From the NCBI RefSeq assembly GCF_900156375.1, contig NZ_FTNK01000009.1, positions 1 to 64,000 of the forward strand: a stretch of DNA of 64,000 bases. Direction: 5' to 3'. Within the stretch, counting starts at the first letter, position 1; each line of letters begins with the position of its first letter. The stretch comes from Paenibacillus macquariensis (GTDB lineage: Bacteria > Bacillota > Bacilli > Paenibacillales > Paenibacillaceae). A program made the position numbers and the translations under genes. The notes under the pieces are model-generated. The model was not told the origin of the DNA and did not search any database. It was given only the letters and a program-made list of their open reading frames with translations. Below are positions 1 to 9,800 of this stretch, one piece after another.

Positions 1-1
1 T

Positions 2-502
2 GGCCAAGGTGTAGCTGACGGTAAACTGACAGCTCTAGGTGGTACATCCACGGGATATATCAATACGGTTGGATTATCACTTAACACGGTAGCCGTAACG
101 CCGTCGTCCAATCTGAACAATGTGGATATGTTCCCTTACAGCCTTTCGGTTGTAAATGCAGTGGGTAAGATAAGCGAAGGTAAGGATGCATTGAATACAG
201 TCATAACATACAACTTATCCAAAAATGGAGATTACGAAGCAGGTGCCTACGAGCACAAGCTTGTCTTGGAAATCATTGATCCGTATGGGCAAACGATGGA
301 AAAGACTTTGACACTCGGGACTGATTTGCCAATGGGTAAATTAAAATCGTACTCAACTATGTTTAATAGTAACTTCGATACAAGATTAGGCGGAGGTAGC
401 ATTCGTATGAACCTGTACGATGAGTTCCAGAATCAAAGAGTATTGCTGGGTAGCCAATACTATCCACTTACTTACGAAAAAACTGTACCAAGCAATGAAT
501 AA
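2..502 (+). CDS. C-terminal end of an unrecognised protein, probably secreted (partial)
   Basis: The reading frame is open from the first bases of the window to a TAA at 500-502, so about 166 C-terminal residues of a longer protein are visible. They are rich in Thr, Ser, Asn, Gly and Leu and look like alternating beta strands (for example VITYNLSKNG and HKLVLEIIDPYGQ), as in an Ig-like or stalk module of a surface protein. There is no catalytic motif, membrane segment or LPXTG anchor in the visible part. An internal ATG at 128 is not preceded by a ribosome binding site, so I treat the whole frame as continuing from upstream. I do not recognise the family, and the surface assignment is an inference from composition only. 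Confidence 0.6.
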   Translation, partial: GQGVADGKLTALGGTSTGYINTVGLSLNTVAVTPSSNLNNVDMFPYSLSVVNAVGKISEGKDALNTVITYNLSKNGDYEAGAYEHKLVLEIIDPYGQTMEKTLTLGTDLPMGKLKSYSTMFNSNFDTRLGGGSIRMNLYDEFQNQRVLLGSQYYPLTYEKTVPSNE

Positions 503-572
503 TCAACAAAGCCTTCGTGAACCGTTCACCCAGATGTCATTTTGCGTTTACCTTTCTTCCATGAAACAACAA

Positions 573-597
573 ACCCAGTACCGACATGGTACTGGGT
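573..597 (+). terminator. Hairpin after the first gene
   Basis: Perfect 10-bp stem ACCCAGTACC / GGTACTGGGT with a 5-nt loop, 70 bases after the stop codon. It is followed by a weakly T-rich tract (catattctat), so it may be a weak terminator or an RNA-stabilising hairpin. Confidence 0.45.
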
Positions 598-672
598 CAT
601 ATTCTATATAGATGCTGTATTCTTTTTGCGATGTCTTACATGATATTATAAAGTCTTATGGGCACACCAAGA

Positions 673-696
673 AAGAGGGTGTCGAGACACCCTCTT
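673..696. terminator. Bidirectional terminator between converging genes
   Basis: An 11-bp stem AAGAGGGTGTC / GACACCCTCTT lies between the 3' ends of the first gene and the convergent TetR gene. On the minus strand it is followed by a T-rich tract (TTTCTT), suiting termination of the tetR transcript. Confidence 0.6.
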
Positions 697-763
697 CGCC
701 TATATAAGAGAAGACCAAATCATCAAGTGAAGCTCATTCGTTAATATTGAACTCATTTACAAT

Positions 764-1345
764 TTACTTGAGTAATGAAAGTGTCACTTTTATCGAATTA
801 TCAACAAAAGATCGATTTGGACGAGATTTCATGATTACGGTTAGTCCAATTAACGATACGATTAGCGCTTGTGATAGAGCCTTCGCGTCTATATGGGGCT
901 CGAGTTCACCTGATTGGATACCTCGTTCAATGGTTTCTTGAAATATGACTGATAGGTACATTTGATGTTCCCTTGTAAGAATTTCAAATTTCTCATCATG
1001 AGGCGCAAGTTCGACCATCGTATTGATACAAAAGCAGCCTCGGCTGAGACCTTCTGTATATTCCTCAGCAACCACATCTTCAAAGAAAGTGGAAAATGCT
1101 TCTTTTACAGATGGATTGTTGTGAAGTTTGGTTCGGACATCAGAAGCACGAGACATCGTGTATTTGCGTAGCGCGGCTTCAAACAATCCTTTTTTATCTC
1201 CAAAGGCGGAGTATATACTGGGTCGTTGAATTCCCATTCTGGAAGTTAAGTCGCTTAATGAGGTAGCCTCATATCCCTTCTCCCAAAATAGTTGCATAGC
1301 TGCTTCTAACACTTTTTCTTCATCAAATTCGCGGATTCTTCCCAT
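764..1345 (-). CDS. TetR/AcrR family transcriptional repressor
   Basis: 193 residues, a typical TetR length. The N-terminal helix-turn-helix is clear (residues about 8-50: EKVLEAAMQLFWEKGYEATS, then MGIQRPSIYSAFGDKKGLFEAAL). The C-terminal ligand-binding domain contains an RGCFCINTM stretch, as in TetR proteins that control drug or aldehyde efflux. It is divergent from an MFS exporter, and the region between them holds two palindromes sharing TACTnATCAGTA, so it probably represses itself and the exporter. The ATG at 1345 is preceded on the minus strand by a GAGAGG-like site. The ligand is unknown. Confidence 0.88.
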   Translation of the reverse strand: MGRIREFDEEKVLEAAMQLFWEKGYEATSLSDLTSRMGIQRPSIYSAFGDKKGLFEAALRKYTMSRASDVRTKLHNNPSVKEAFSTFFEDVVAEEYTEGLSRGCFCINTMVELAPHDEKFEILTREHQMYLSVIFQETIERGIQSGELEPHIDAKALSQALIVSLIGLTVIMKSRPNRSFVDNSIKVTLSLLK

Positions 1346-1421
1346 AATTAATACCTCTCGTTACTCTTCATTTTTTCTTAATTGCTCAATGATTCCGATC
1401 CTATATAACTGCGTTTATTTA

Positions 1422-1437
1422 CGTACTAATCAGTACG
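1422..1437. promoter_or_regulatory. Probable TetR operator O1 (tetR-proximal)
   Basis: CGTACTAATCAGTACG: 6-bp arms CGTACT/AGTACG around a 4-bp centre, about 75 bp upstream of the tetR start. It shares TACTnATCAGTA with the second palindrome at 1576-1593. Confidence 0.65.
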
Positions 1438-1531
1438 ATATAATTCTACAATTAGCCACTCGTATTGTCAAACGTAGGCTAGTGTATCCTTACCAAGAAT
1501 TAGACATAACAATTTAAATCAAAATTATTTG

Positions 1532-1560
1532 TTGACAGCAATCGTTTCTGTGAGTTATGT
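1532..1560 (+). promoter_or_regulatory. Sigma-A-type promoter of the MFS gene
   Basis: TTGACA (1532-1537), a 17-bp spacer, then TTATGT (1555-1560). The -35 is perfect and the -10 is weak. The operator palindrome lies just downstream, near the expected start of transcription. Confidence 0.5.
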
Positions 1561-1575
1561 TTACTGGGCCAAATA

Positions 1576-1593
1576 ACATACTGATCAGTATGT
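1576..1593. promoter_or_regulatory. Probable TetR operator O2 (exporter-proximal)
   Basis: A perfect 18-bp palindrome, ACATACTGATCAGTATGT, just downstream of the putative MFS promoter. A repressor bound here would block initiation or early elongation. Confidence 0.7.
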
Positions 1594-1638
1594 AATAGAC
1601 TCGGCATTTAAATTTAATATAGATAAGGTGTGTACAGA

Positions 1639-2907
1639 ATGGAGAAGGTTAAAGAAAAAGTAGCAGTCAATGCCGATATTAAGGCGAATTCGTCACAAGG
1701 GATGCTAAATACATCTGATGCAGTTCATGCTTCTCCCATGTCTCACTATGTGACATTATTGTTTGCGGCTGTCTGTGGGATGTCTGTGGCCAACATCTAC
1801 TTCGCACAACCGATACTTGATAATCTGTCGAGTGCGTTCGGTATTGATTATTCAACCATTGGCATTCTCATTACCATCACTCAGATTTGTTATGCAGTGG
1901 GACTGTTGCTGCTAGTGCCACTTGGAGATTTACTGAACCAGCGCCGTCTGATTATCGGTCAGATGCTATTATCCATAATAGCTCTGGTTATAGTTGGCAC
2001 TGCCTCCTCCAGCATGGCACTATTCGCAGGTATGGGTTTGGTGGGATTGCTTGCCGTCGTGACGCAGACGCTTGTGGCGTTCGCGGCGACAATGGCTGTC
2101 CCTGCCGAACGAGGACGTGTCGTTGGCATGGTCACAAGTGGAATTGTGATTGGCATACTTCTTGCGCGAACCATTTCAGGGATATTAACAGATATTGCGG
2201 GTTGGCGTTCCGTATATTTGGTCTCTGCTGCGTTGATGCTTCTTATGGTGTGCGCATTATTTAGGGTGTTGCCAAATGTTGAGCGTGGGGTACAATCGCT
2301 GTCCTATCCCCAGTTGCTTAGGTCGGTGTTTATATTGTTCGCACAAGAAAGAATATTACGCATCCGTGCTATTCTGGCTCTGCTGATTTTTACTGCTTTC
2401 AGCATTTTGTGGACTTCACTAGTACTGCCTCTTAGCGCGCCGCCATTATCACTTTCGCACACTGCAATTGGGGCGTTTGGTCTAGTGGGAGTTGCCGGTG
2501 CGTTAGCTGCAACACGGGCGGGAAAACTAGCCGATCGAGGTTATGGACAGAGAACGACTGGCGTGGCTTTAATTCTATTATTGATATCATGGTTGTTCAT
2601 CAGCTATACAGAACAGTCGCTGTTCGCATTGGTTATCGGTATTGTTCTTCTTGACTTGGCGGTGCAGGCCGTACATGTTACGAATCAAAGTATGATCTTT
2701 GCATTGCGTACGGAGGCTCGTAGTCGGCTTACTGCTGGGTACATGGTGTTCTATTCCATCGGCAGTGCTACGGGTTCAATTGCTTCGACCCATATATATG
2801 CAAGCTATGGCTGGGATGGCGTGTGCTTGCTCGGGGGTTCTGTTAGTGCTTTAGCTCTTCTGTTTTGGGCAATGACCAGACGCTATACGACTACCGCATT
2901 ACAATAA
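1639..2907 (+). CDS. MFS transporter, DHA1-type exporter
   Basis: 422 residues from the ATG at 1639, chosen because AAGGTG lies 8 nt upstream; an in-frame GTG at 1630 overlaps that site. About 45 hydrophilic N-terminal residues precede 12 predicted membrane segments. The loop 2-3 signature GDLLNQRRL matches MFS motif A, and SVANIYFAQPILDNL in the first segment is typical of the YnfM/YgaY-like DHA1 group. It is likely a proton-driven efflux pump. The divergent TetR gene and operator O2 indicate substrate-induced expression. The two downstream enzymes on the same strand (monooxygenase and esterase) may be co-regulated in handling the same compound; this last point is inference. Confidence 0.85.
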   Translation: MEKVKEKVAVNADIKANSSQGMLNTSDAVHASPMSHYVTLLFAAVCGMSVANIYFAQPILDNLSSAFGIDYSTIGILITITQICYAVGLLLLVPLGDLLNQRRLIIGQMLLSIIALVIVGTASSSMALFAGMGLVGLLAVVTQTLVAFAATMAVPAERGRVVGMVTSGIVIGILLARTISGILTDIAGWRSVYLVSAALMLLMVCALFRVLPNVERGVQSLSYPQLLRSVFILFAQERILRIRAILALLIFTAFSILWTSLVLPLSAPPLSLSHTAIGAFGLVGVAGALAATRAGKLADRGYGQRTTGVALILLLISWLFISYTEQSLFALVIGIVLLDLAVQAVHVTNQSMIFALRTEARSRLTAGYMVFYSIGSATGSIASTHIYASYGWDGVCLLGGSVSALALLFWAMTRRYTTTALQ

Positions 2908-3046
2908 AGCTCGTGTCCTACGATATACGAATATGTAGATTGAGCAGCTTAATCTGAGCTAGACATCAATCTACTTGTGAAGCACTGAATAATAGTTCTA
3001 AATTAAGAAATATAATATTAAGATTTTTGAATAGGAGAGATTGACC

Positions 3047-4108
3047 ATGGAGATAGGGATTACTTCGTTTGTAGAAACAAAGCCGGATGTTAAGACAGGT
3101 GATGTGATAAGTCACGCACAGCGATTGCGTGAAGTGGTCGAGGAAATTGTACTCGCCGATCAAGTGGGACTTGATGTGTTTGGCGTAGGTGAGCATCATC
3201 GCAAGGATTATGCGGCATCTTCACCAGCAGTTGTATTGGCTGCGGCTGCAGCGCAGACGAAACGGATTCGGCTGACTAGCGCAGTGACGGTGCTTTCTTC
3301 CCTTGATCCGGTGCGTGTTTTTCAGGATTTTGCTACACTCGATGGCATTTCAAATGGACGTGCGGAGATCATGGCGGGCCGGGGTTCCTTTATCGAGTCT
3401 TTTCCACTGTTTGGTTATGACTTGAATGACTATGATGAGCTGTTTGAAGAACATTTGGAATTGCTTCTTAAAATACGGGAGTCCGAAAAAGTAACTTGGA
3501 AGGGTGGGCATCGGCCAGCGATTAACCATTTGGGCGTGTATCCACGGCCCGTTCAGAATTCCTTACCGATATGGGTTGGTAGCGGGGGCAGACAGGAGTC
3601 TGCTATCCGTGCAGGTCTGTTAGGACTGCCATTGATGCTGGCGATAATTGGTGGAAATCCAATGCAGTTTGAACCACTTGTGCAGCTGTATAAGAAAGCG
3701 GCAGCGCACGCTGGTCATGACGAATCACGGCTTAAGGTTGGGGCGCACTCGATAGGATTTGTTGGAGAGAATACTGAAACAGCTGCAGATACATTTTTTC
3801 CTTCTACCATGGCAGGGATGAATAGATTAGGCAAGGAGCGGGGGTGGGCTCATTATGACCGTTCTAGCTTCGATGCTGCGCGCAGCTTTGATGGCGCACT
3901 GTATGTCGGCGATCCCGAGACTGTTGCACAGAAGATCATTCACCTTCGCAAAAATGTCGGTGTTACACGCTTTATGCTGTATGTACCATTAAGCACGATG
4001 CCGCATGACCAAGTGATGAGAGCCATTGAGCTGCTAGGAACAGAGGTAGCACCCCGGGTTCGGGAGGAAATAAGTAAGTGGGAAGCTGAGATGGGAAATC
4101 GATCATAA
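3047..4108 (+). CDS. LLM-class flavin-dependent oxidoreductase (luciferase-like)
   Basis: 353 residues from the ATG at 3047; GGAGAG lies 8 nt upstream, which makes it a better start than the TTG at 3041. The bacterial-luciferase-like TIM barrel is recognisable: MEIGITSF at the N-terminus, GVGEHHRKDYAASSP (family signature around residues 48-62), RIRLTSAVTVLSSLDPVRVFQDFATLD, then GRAEIMAGRGSF and PIWVGSGG. Such enzymes use reduced FMN or F420; FMN is more likely in a Firmicute. The substrate is unknown. The gene follows the MFS exporter and precedes an esterase by 65 nt, suggesting one transcription unit. Confidence 0.87.
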   Translation: MEIGITSFVETKPDVKTGDVISHAQRLREVVEEIVLADQVGLDVFGVGEHHRKDYAASSPAVVLAAAAAQTKRIRLTSAVTVLSSLDPVRVFQDFATLDGISNGRAEIMAGRGSFIESFPLFGYDLNDYDELFEEHLELLLKIRESEKVTWKGGHRPAINHLGVYPRPVQNSLPIWVGSGGRQESAIRAGLLGLPLMLAIIGGNPMQFEPLVQLYKKAAAHAGHDESRLKVGAHSIGFVGENTETAADTFFPSTMAGMNRLGKERGWAHYDRSSFDAARSFDGALYVGDPETVAQKIIHLRKNVGVTRFMLYVPLSTMPHDQVMRAIELLGTEVAPRVREEISKWEAEMGNRS

Positions 4109-4172
4109 TTTAATTTTGATTAATAAATTTACAATGGTTTCGAGAGTACACTTAATAATAGGAGGAATTGAA

Positions 4173-5111
4173 ATGGAGTTTGAAAGTAGAGTATTACCAG
4201 AATTAAGACCAGTATTAGCACTATTTCCTGGTTTTCAATTAGAGGAAAATCTAGAGTGGAGCAGGGGCTTGTTGTCGAGTCCTCCTATTGAGAAGTTGGA
4301 GCACGTAAGCACGACAAGCCGGATGATTCGGGGCGGAGCAGGCGAGATACTGGTCAAAATTTACGAACCCGCCGAACGAACTGGCGCTAAGCTTCCAGCC
4401 ATTCTGTGGATTCACGGGGGAGGTTATGTAATGGGGCATCCTGATATGGACGACGCTTTGTGCGAACGCTTCGTGCAGACGGCTAAGTGCGTCGTCGTAT
4501 CGGTCGATTATCGACTTGCTCCCGAGCATCCGTACCCAGCTGCCATCGATGATTGTTATGCCGGCTTGACGTGGATGACGGACGAAGCTGAGCTACTGGG
4601 CATCGACTTAGATCGGATCGCAATTGCCGGTGCAAGCGGGGGCGGTGGTCTGACCGCAGCACTTGCTTTAATGGCTCGAGACAAAGGTGGGCCAGCCCTC
4701 ATCTTCCAAATGCCACTGTATCCGATGATCGATGACCGGAATATTACGGCGTCGAGTCATGAAATTACGGCCGACAACGCAACCTGGAACCGGACGAACA
4801 ATTTGACAGCCTGGAACATGTACTTGGGCGATCGTACCGAAGACAGCGATGTATCCCCTCATGCAGTGCCGGCTAGAGCGGAAAGCTTGGTGGGATTACC
4901 GCCGACCTATACGTGCATAGGACAGCTCGATCTGTTCCGAGATGAGACGATCGAATATGTGGCGCGTCTTGCGCAAGCAGGCGTAGACGTAGAATTTCAT
5001 CTGTATCCTGGCACCTTCCACAGCTTTGAAACGATTGTTCCGCAAGCGGAAGTGAGCAAGCGTGCCAGCCATAGTTATGTGGACGCGATTGCAAGAGCAC
5101 TTAATCCTTAA
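4173..5111 (+). CDS. Alpha/beta hydrolase, HSL-family esterase
   Basis: 312 residues from the ATG at 4173, which has a consensus GGAGG 7 nt upstream; the frame is open upstream but has no other good start. The oxyanion-hole motif HGGGYVMG (about residues 86-93), the nucleophile elbow GASGGGG, an acid region around QLDLFRDETIEY and the final catalytic His in FHSFE identify the hormone-sensitive-lipase/acetyl-esterase family (Abhydrolase_3). There is no signal peptide, so it is cytosolic. It probably cleaves short-chain esters and may work with the preceding monooxygenase (a monooxygenase-plus-esterase pairing), which is inference. Confidence 0.88.
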   Translation: MEFESRVLPELRPVLALFPGFQLEENLEWSRGLLSSPPIEKLEHVSTTSRMIRGGAGEILVKIYEPAERTGAKLPAILWIHGGGYVMGHPDMDDALCERFVQTAKCVVVSVDYRLAPEHPYPAAIDDCYAGLTWMTDEAELLGIDLDRIAIAGASGGGGLTAALALMARDKGGPALIFQMPLYPMIDDRNITASSHEITADNATWNRTNNLTAWNMYLGDRTEDSDVSPHAVPARAESLVGLPPTYTCIGQLDLFRDETIEYVARLAQAGVDVEFHLYPGTFHSFETIVPQAEVSKRASHSYVDAIARALNP

Positions 5112-5118
5112 ACAATGA

Positions 5119-5166
5119 AAGGGGCTGTCTCCAAAGGTCAAAGATGACCTAAGAGACAGCTCTTTT
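5119..5166. terminator. Bidirectional intrinsic terminator
   Basis: GGCTGTCTC pairs with GAGACAGC(T), with an inner AGGTCA/TGACCT stem, and is flanked by A/T tracts on both sides. It serves the esterase gene and the convergent lctP gene. Confidence 0.8.
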
Positions 5167-5169
5167 GTA

Positions 5170-6744
5170 TTAGATCATTAGCGACAATATAAAGGTCCAG
5201 ATACAGACAAAAGCTAGTAATCCCACACTGTATTTTAAAGTCATCTTCGTGAGTTCCGATTCTTTACCTGTTTCACCAACAGCGGCTGTTGCAATGGCAA
5301 TGGATTGTGGCGAAATAAGTTTGGCCATCACGCCCCCAACCGTGTTCGCAGAGACTAATAACGTTGGATTGGTTCCAATAATGTTAGCGGCTGTAGCTTG
5401 AATGGGTGCAAACAAGGTATTGTTATTTACGACGGATCCGGTCATGAATACGCCAACCCATCCTAATATGGGTGATAACAGTGGAAATATACTTCCTGTT
5501 GCAGCAACGGCTTCCCCTAATGCATTGGTTAATCCTGCGTAAGTCATTAATTTAGCTATACCTAGAATGGCACAGATCATCACAATGGGAATCCAGAATT
5601 CTTTAATGGTTTTTGCGAAGAGCTGAGAACCTTTTGTAACTCCTATAGATGGTGTTGTTAAGATGGTTGTTAAGCCTGCTAGCAATATAGCCGTACCTGT
5701 TGAGCTTATTAAATCAATGCTTGAACGTAAACTTGATCCAGGCAAACCAAACGTTAACTTGGTAAAAGCAAGAGCTCCACCTTGGATAAATAGATTCTTA
5801 AATACAGGCAAGCTCCAAATTAAAACAAATACACTCAATAAGTAAAACGGAGACCAAGCCTTGATCACGTCACGAACGGTATGTTTTTCAACTTTAACCT
5901 CTTGGTTGTTGAGTAAGAAGATATGTTTGGGTTTCCATTTTTTCAAGAATAAAGCCAAAGTGCCCATAGCTATTAAAGACGGAATGATATCAGCTAATTC
6001 GGGACCTAGAAATAGAGTGAAAACAACCTGAGTTGCTGTATAGGTTGTAGATACAACTAGAATAGCGGGAAATACTTCTTTGATCCCTTTGAATCCATTC
6101 ATTATGAAAATAAGTAGGAATGGAATCGTGAAATTAATAAGAGGTAACGTGAGTGCAGTCATCATGGAGACATCCATGGAAGTTACATTACCTTTTAAAT
6201 TCAATGTACCTAAGATGGCAACAGGGATACCAACGGCACCAAATGCTCCTGAAGCACCATTTGCAATGAGACAAAGCATAGCCGCTTGTAATGGTTTGAA
6301 TCCTAATGACACTAATAGAACAGCACAGATTGCAATGGGAACACCGAAGCCGGCAGCACCTTCAAGAAACGCATTGAAACAAAAACCTATGAGTAAAAGT
6401 TGAATGCGCTGGTCTTGTGAAATACCTGTAATACTTGCACGTAATACGTCAAATTTCCCTGACTCAACAGATATTTTATACAACCAAACAGCCATAACGA
6501 TAATATAACCAATGGGCCATATCGCTTGAAGGGTACCTTGGATGACACTTCCAACGGAATCGCCAAGAGGTAGATTAAATATAAACATTGCAATCACAAA
6601 GGTAATGACCAAGTTTAACAAGGCCGCATAAATACCTTTCATCTTAAATAGGGTCAGACATAACAGAAATAATATAATCGGAATAGCTGCAACCATGGAG
6701 GAGATCATTAGATTGTTAAATGGATTGAACGTGTCTACTAACAT
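5170..6744 (-). CDS. lctP: L-lactate permease
   Basis: 524 residues, the normal length of the LctP family, almost entirely hydrophobic with about 12-14 membrane segments. Family landmarks include AIWPIGYIIVMAVWLYKISVESGKFDVLRASI near the N-terminus (written in parts: AIWPIGYIIVMAVW, then ESGKFDVLRASI), EGAAGFGVPIAI, and the C-terminal GSVVNNNTLFAPIQ and ISPQSIAIA. It exchanges lactate with protons at the membrane. It lies 55 nt downstream of ldh on the same strand with AAAGGAGT before the ATG, the same ldh-lctP order as in Bacillus subtilis, so it probably exports lactate formed during fermentation. Confidence 0.93.
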   Translation of the reverse strand: MLVDTFNPFNNLMISSMVAAIPIILFLLCLTLFKMKGIYAALLNLVITFVIAMFIFNLPLGDSVGSVIQGTLQAIWPIGYIIVMAVWLYKISVESGKFDVLRASITGISQDQRIQLLLIGFCFNAFLEGAAGFGVPIAICAVLLVSLGFKPLQAAMLCLIANGASGAFGAVGIPVAILGTLNLKGNVTSMDVSMMTALTLPLINFTIPFLLIFIMNGFKGIKEVFPAILVVSTTYTATQVVFTLFLGPELADIIPSLIAMGTLALFLKKWKPKHIFLLNNQEVKVEKHTVRDVIKAWSPFYLLSVFVLIWSLPVFKNLFIQGGALAFTKLTFGLPGSSLRSSIDLISSTGTAILLAGLTTILTTPSIGVTKGSQLFAKTIKEFWIPIVMICAILGIAKLMTYAGLTNALGEAVAATGSIFPLLSPILGWVGVFMTGSVVNNNTLFAPIQATAANIIGTNPTLLVSANTVGGVMAKLISPQSIAIATAAVGETGKESELTKMTLKYSVGLLAFVCIWTFILSLMI

Positions 6745-6799
6745 GGTTGGCTTACTCCTTTGTAAGTGGGAATCTTCTTACTCATAATCAACAATCAAA

Positions 6800-7789
<990 letters not shown>

Positions 7790-7977
7790 CTATTTGACTC
7801 TGAACGTTATTATGTCATCCCTTAATTCGTAATATACTTGTGGCGGAAATTTATCACGGAAGATAGATTCACCCGCTAACACTAAGAATTTGGACTTTTG
7901 TTCTATTAGAATAACTCATGTCACAAAACGGCAGGTTCCGATTGTTATATAGGCAAAGAAACAAAGGAGGTGAGCAT

Positions 7978-8568
7978 GTGAAGCCAACCATCCCCGGGGA
8001 AGTGGGAGAGAAAGGCCATGAGATAGAAGCGATCATTGATCGTGTCAAATTAGGAGACAAGCAGGCGTATGAAATGATTATTCATCAGTTTGAACGGCAA
8101 ATGTACACCTACTGCTACTATATTTTGAAAAATCATGAAGAAACCGAAGATGCTGTCCAGGAGATTTTTATCCGAGCATACGAGAATCTTCATCGATACA
8201 GTAGGCAGGCGACCTTCTCAGCTTGGCTTTATAAGATGGCCTATCACCACATGATGAACATAAAGAAAAGGCAGGGTCGATGGTTCGAGCTGATTCATCA
8301 GTTCAAGGAGCAGCAACCCAAAATTGAAATTACACCTACACCCCAAGAGTCTGTTATTGAGGAACTGTTGACCTATCTGACTCCAGAAGAACGGCATATT
8401 TTGCTGCTCAAAGCAGTTGAACAGTACAGCTTTGACGAAATCGGAGACATTATGTGTATAAAACCGGCAACGATTCGCAAGAAATACGAACGGCTTCGCC
8501 GTAAGCTTTCGGATTACAGACGTAATAAAGGAGGGATCGTACATGGTACATTTGCCAAATCAAACTGA
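7978..8568 (+). CDS. ECF-type RNA polymerase sigma factor
   Basis: About 196 residues from the GTG at 7978, which has a near-perfect AAAGGAGGTGA just upstream; an in-frame ATG at 7918 has no such site. Region 2 is visible as FERQMYTYCYYILKNHEETEDAVQEIFIRAYENL (in parts: QMYTYCYYILKN, EDAVQEIFIRAYENL), and region 4 as YLTPEERHILLLKAVEQYSFDEIGDIM with IKPATIRKKYERLRRKL (a helix-turn-helix). The downstream DUF4179 gene overlaps it by 26 nt, the usual arrangement for a sigma factor and its membrane anti-sigma or regulator. It probably directs an envelope-stress regulon. Confidence 0.9.
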   Translation: MKPTIPGEVGEKGHEIEAIIDRVKLGDKQAYEMIIHQFERQMYTYCYYILKNHEETEDAVQEIFIRAYENLHRYSRQATFSAWLYKMAYHHMMNIKKRQGRWFELIHQFKEQQPKIEITPTPQESVIEELLTYLTPEERHILLLKAVEQYSFDEIGDIMCIKPATIRKKYERLRRKLSDYRRNKGGIVHGTFAKSN

Positions 8569-9664
8569 GTCGAAAGAAATGGACACGATCGAGCAATGGA
8601 TTCGGAACTCGGAAATGCCAAGAGTAAGTATGAGCCATCAAATTATGAATAAGATAGGAGATCAAACTATGAGTAAAACGAAATCGAATTTTGTGAGAAA
8701 AACATTAGTTACCGTATCGGCTGCAGCAGTACTAGGCGTAGGTGTGATCGGCACGGGGTTCGTATCCCCTGCGATGGCGGATACTTTGAAACAAATTCCG
8801 GTGATTGGCAGTGTCTTCTCGGGAATCAGTGATGAGAGATTGCAGACAGCGATTGATCAAGGAATCGCTACCAGTCCTAACCTGAGCGTGACGCATGACG
8901 GTGTGACATTGAAAGTGACTGATCTATTGTATGACGGGACCGTTCTAAAATTTGAAGTGGAGCGTGAGGGTGTCGAATTGCCTTCGACATTTGGATCACA
9001 TCAGGATCGGGATAAAGGCGAGGTCAAAGGATATATTCAGACGCCGACACTACTGGTTAATGGCAAGGAAATCAAATATACATCGGGAGGGTTTGGGGAT
9101 ATACCATACAAAGAGAATACCATTAAAGCTGAAATACGGGATGGAATGTCTCTTCCAGACCAATTCGAGTTGACCATTCAAGCCAAAGTGACACAAATTG
9201 AAGAGCCATTCGAATTCAAGATTCCGGTGAAAATTGAAAATAATATGCTTGTATTGAAGCCGAATGCAACCGAAACGGACGGGAAGTTTAGTTATACGGT
9301 GAAGCAATTGGAGATAACTCCGGCATCCACTAGACTGATTCTGGATAGCACGGGTGATGTTCCCAAGACACCTGAGCAGACCGGCGACTATAGTGCAACG
9401 ATGGTTTACTATGATATCGTGGATGACCAAGGGAATGAAATTAATCAGGATAGAGTTGGATTCTTTAATAGCAAACCTGAGACCGAGTACCATGTAAATG
9501 AGCTGTATCAGGCTTTCGCGGCGACGCCTAAATCCATTACGATTAAACCTTATACCTTTACCGTGAACACCTCTGATTGGAAAATCGTTGGAGCAAGTAA
9601 TGGGATTGCAGGTGACAAAACATATCTGGATGATCTGGAGCTAACCATTCCGGTTCAGCCTTAA
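8543..9664 (+). CDS. DUF4179-type membrane protein, probable anti-sigma partner
   Basis: 373 residues, overlapping the sigma gene by 26 nt, with AAAGGAGG before the ATG at 8543. The N-terminal ~50 residues are cytoplasmic (MDTIEQWIRNSEMPRVSMSH resembles the short sigma-binding segment seen in this family). One membrane segment follows (about residues 52-75, VTVSAAAVLGVGVIGTGFVS), then DTLKQIPVIGSVFS, the hallmark opening of DUF4179, and a ~280-residue extracellular beta-rich domain. Such proteins commonly act as anti-sigma factors for the adjacent ECF sigma factor. That role is inferred from context; I see no zinc-binding HxxxCxxC motif. Confidence 0.8.
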   Translation: MVHLPNQTESKEMDTIEQWIRNSEMPRVSMSHQIMNKIGDQTMSKTKSNFVRKTLVTVSAAAVLGVGVIGTGFVSPAMADTLKQIPVIGSVFSGISDERLQTAIDQGIATSPNLSVTHDGVTLKVTDLLYDGTVLKFEVEREGVELPSTFGSHQDRDKGEVKGYIQTPTLLVNGKEIKYTSGGFGDIPYKENTIKAEIRDGMSLPDQFELTIQAKVTQIEEPFEFKIPVKIENNMLVLKPNATETDGKFSYTVKQLEITPASTRLILDSTGDVPKTPEQTGDYSATMVYYDIVDDQGNEINQDRVGFFNSKPETEYHVNELYQAFAATPKSITIKPYTFTVNTSDWKIVGASNGIAGDKTYLDDLELTIPVQP

Positions 9665-9708
9665 TATTAGCACCGCTTTATCTGTCAAATCCGTTGAGAA
9701 TACAAAAC

Positions 9709-9750
9709 AAGAGAAACCCTCTTCTTAGTGAAGGAGGGTTTCTCTTATTT
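9709..9750 (+). terminator. Intrinsic terminator of the sigma/DUF4179 operon
   Basis: AAGAGAAACCCTC pairs with GAGGGTTTCTCTT, followed by a T-rich tract. It may also serve the convergent TetR gene. Confidence 0.85.
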
Positions 9751-9800
9751 GTACAACAATTGTAGTTAGTGTCCCAAGCCTAGGGTCAGTGTTCACTACA

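Noticed and set aside
2935-2974. GTAGATTGA/TCAATCTAC inverted repeat after the MFS gene
   Set aside because: Arms are 9 bp with a nested AGCT pair but no T-run follows, and it lies between genes likely to be co-transcribed; not clearly a terminator or operator.
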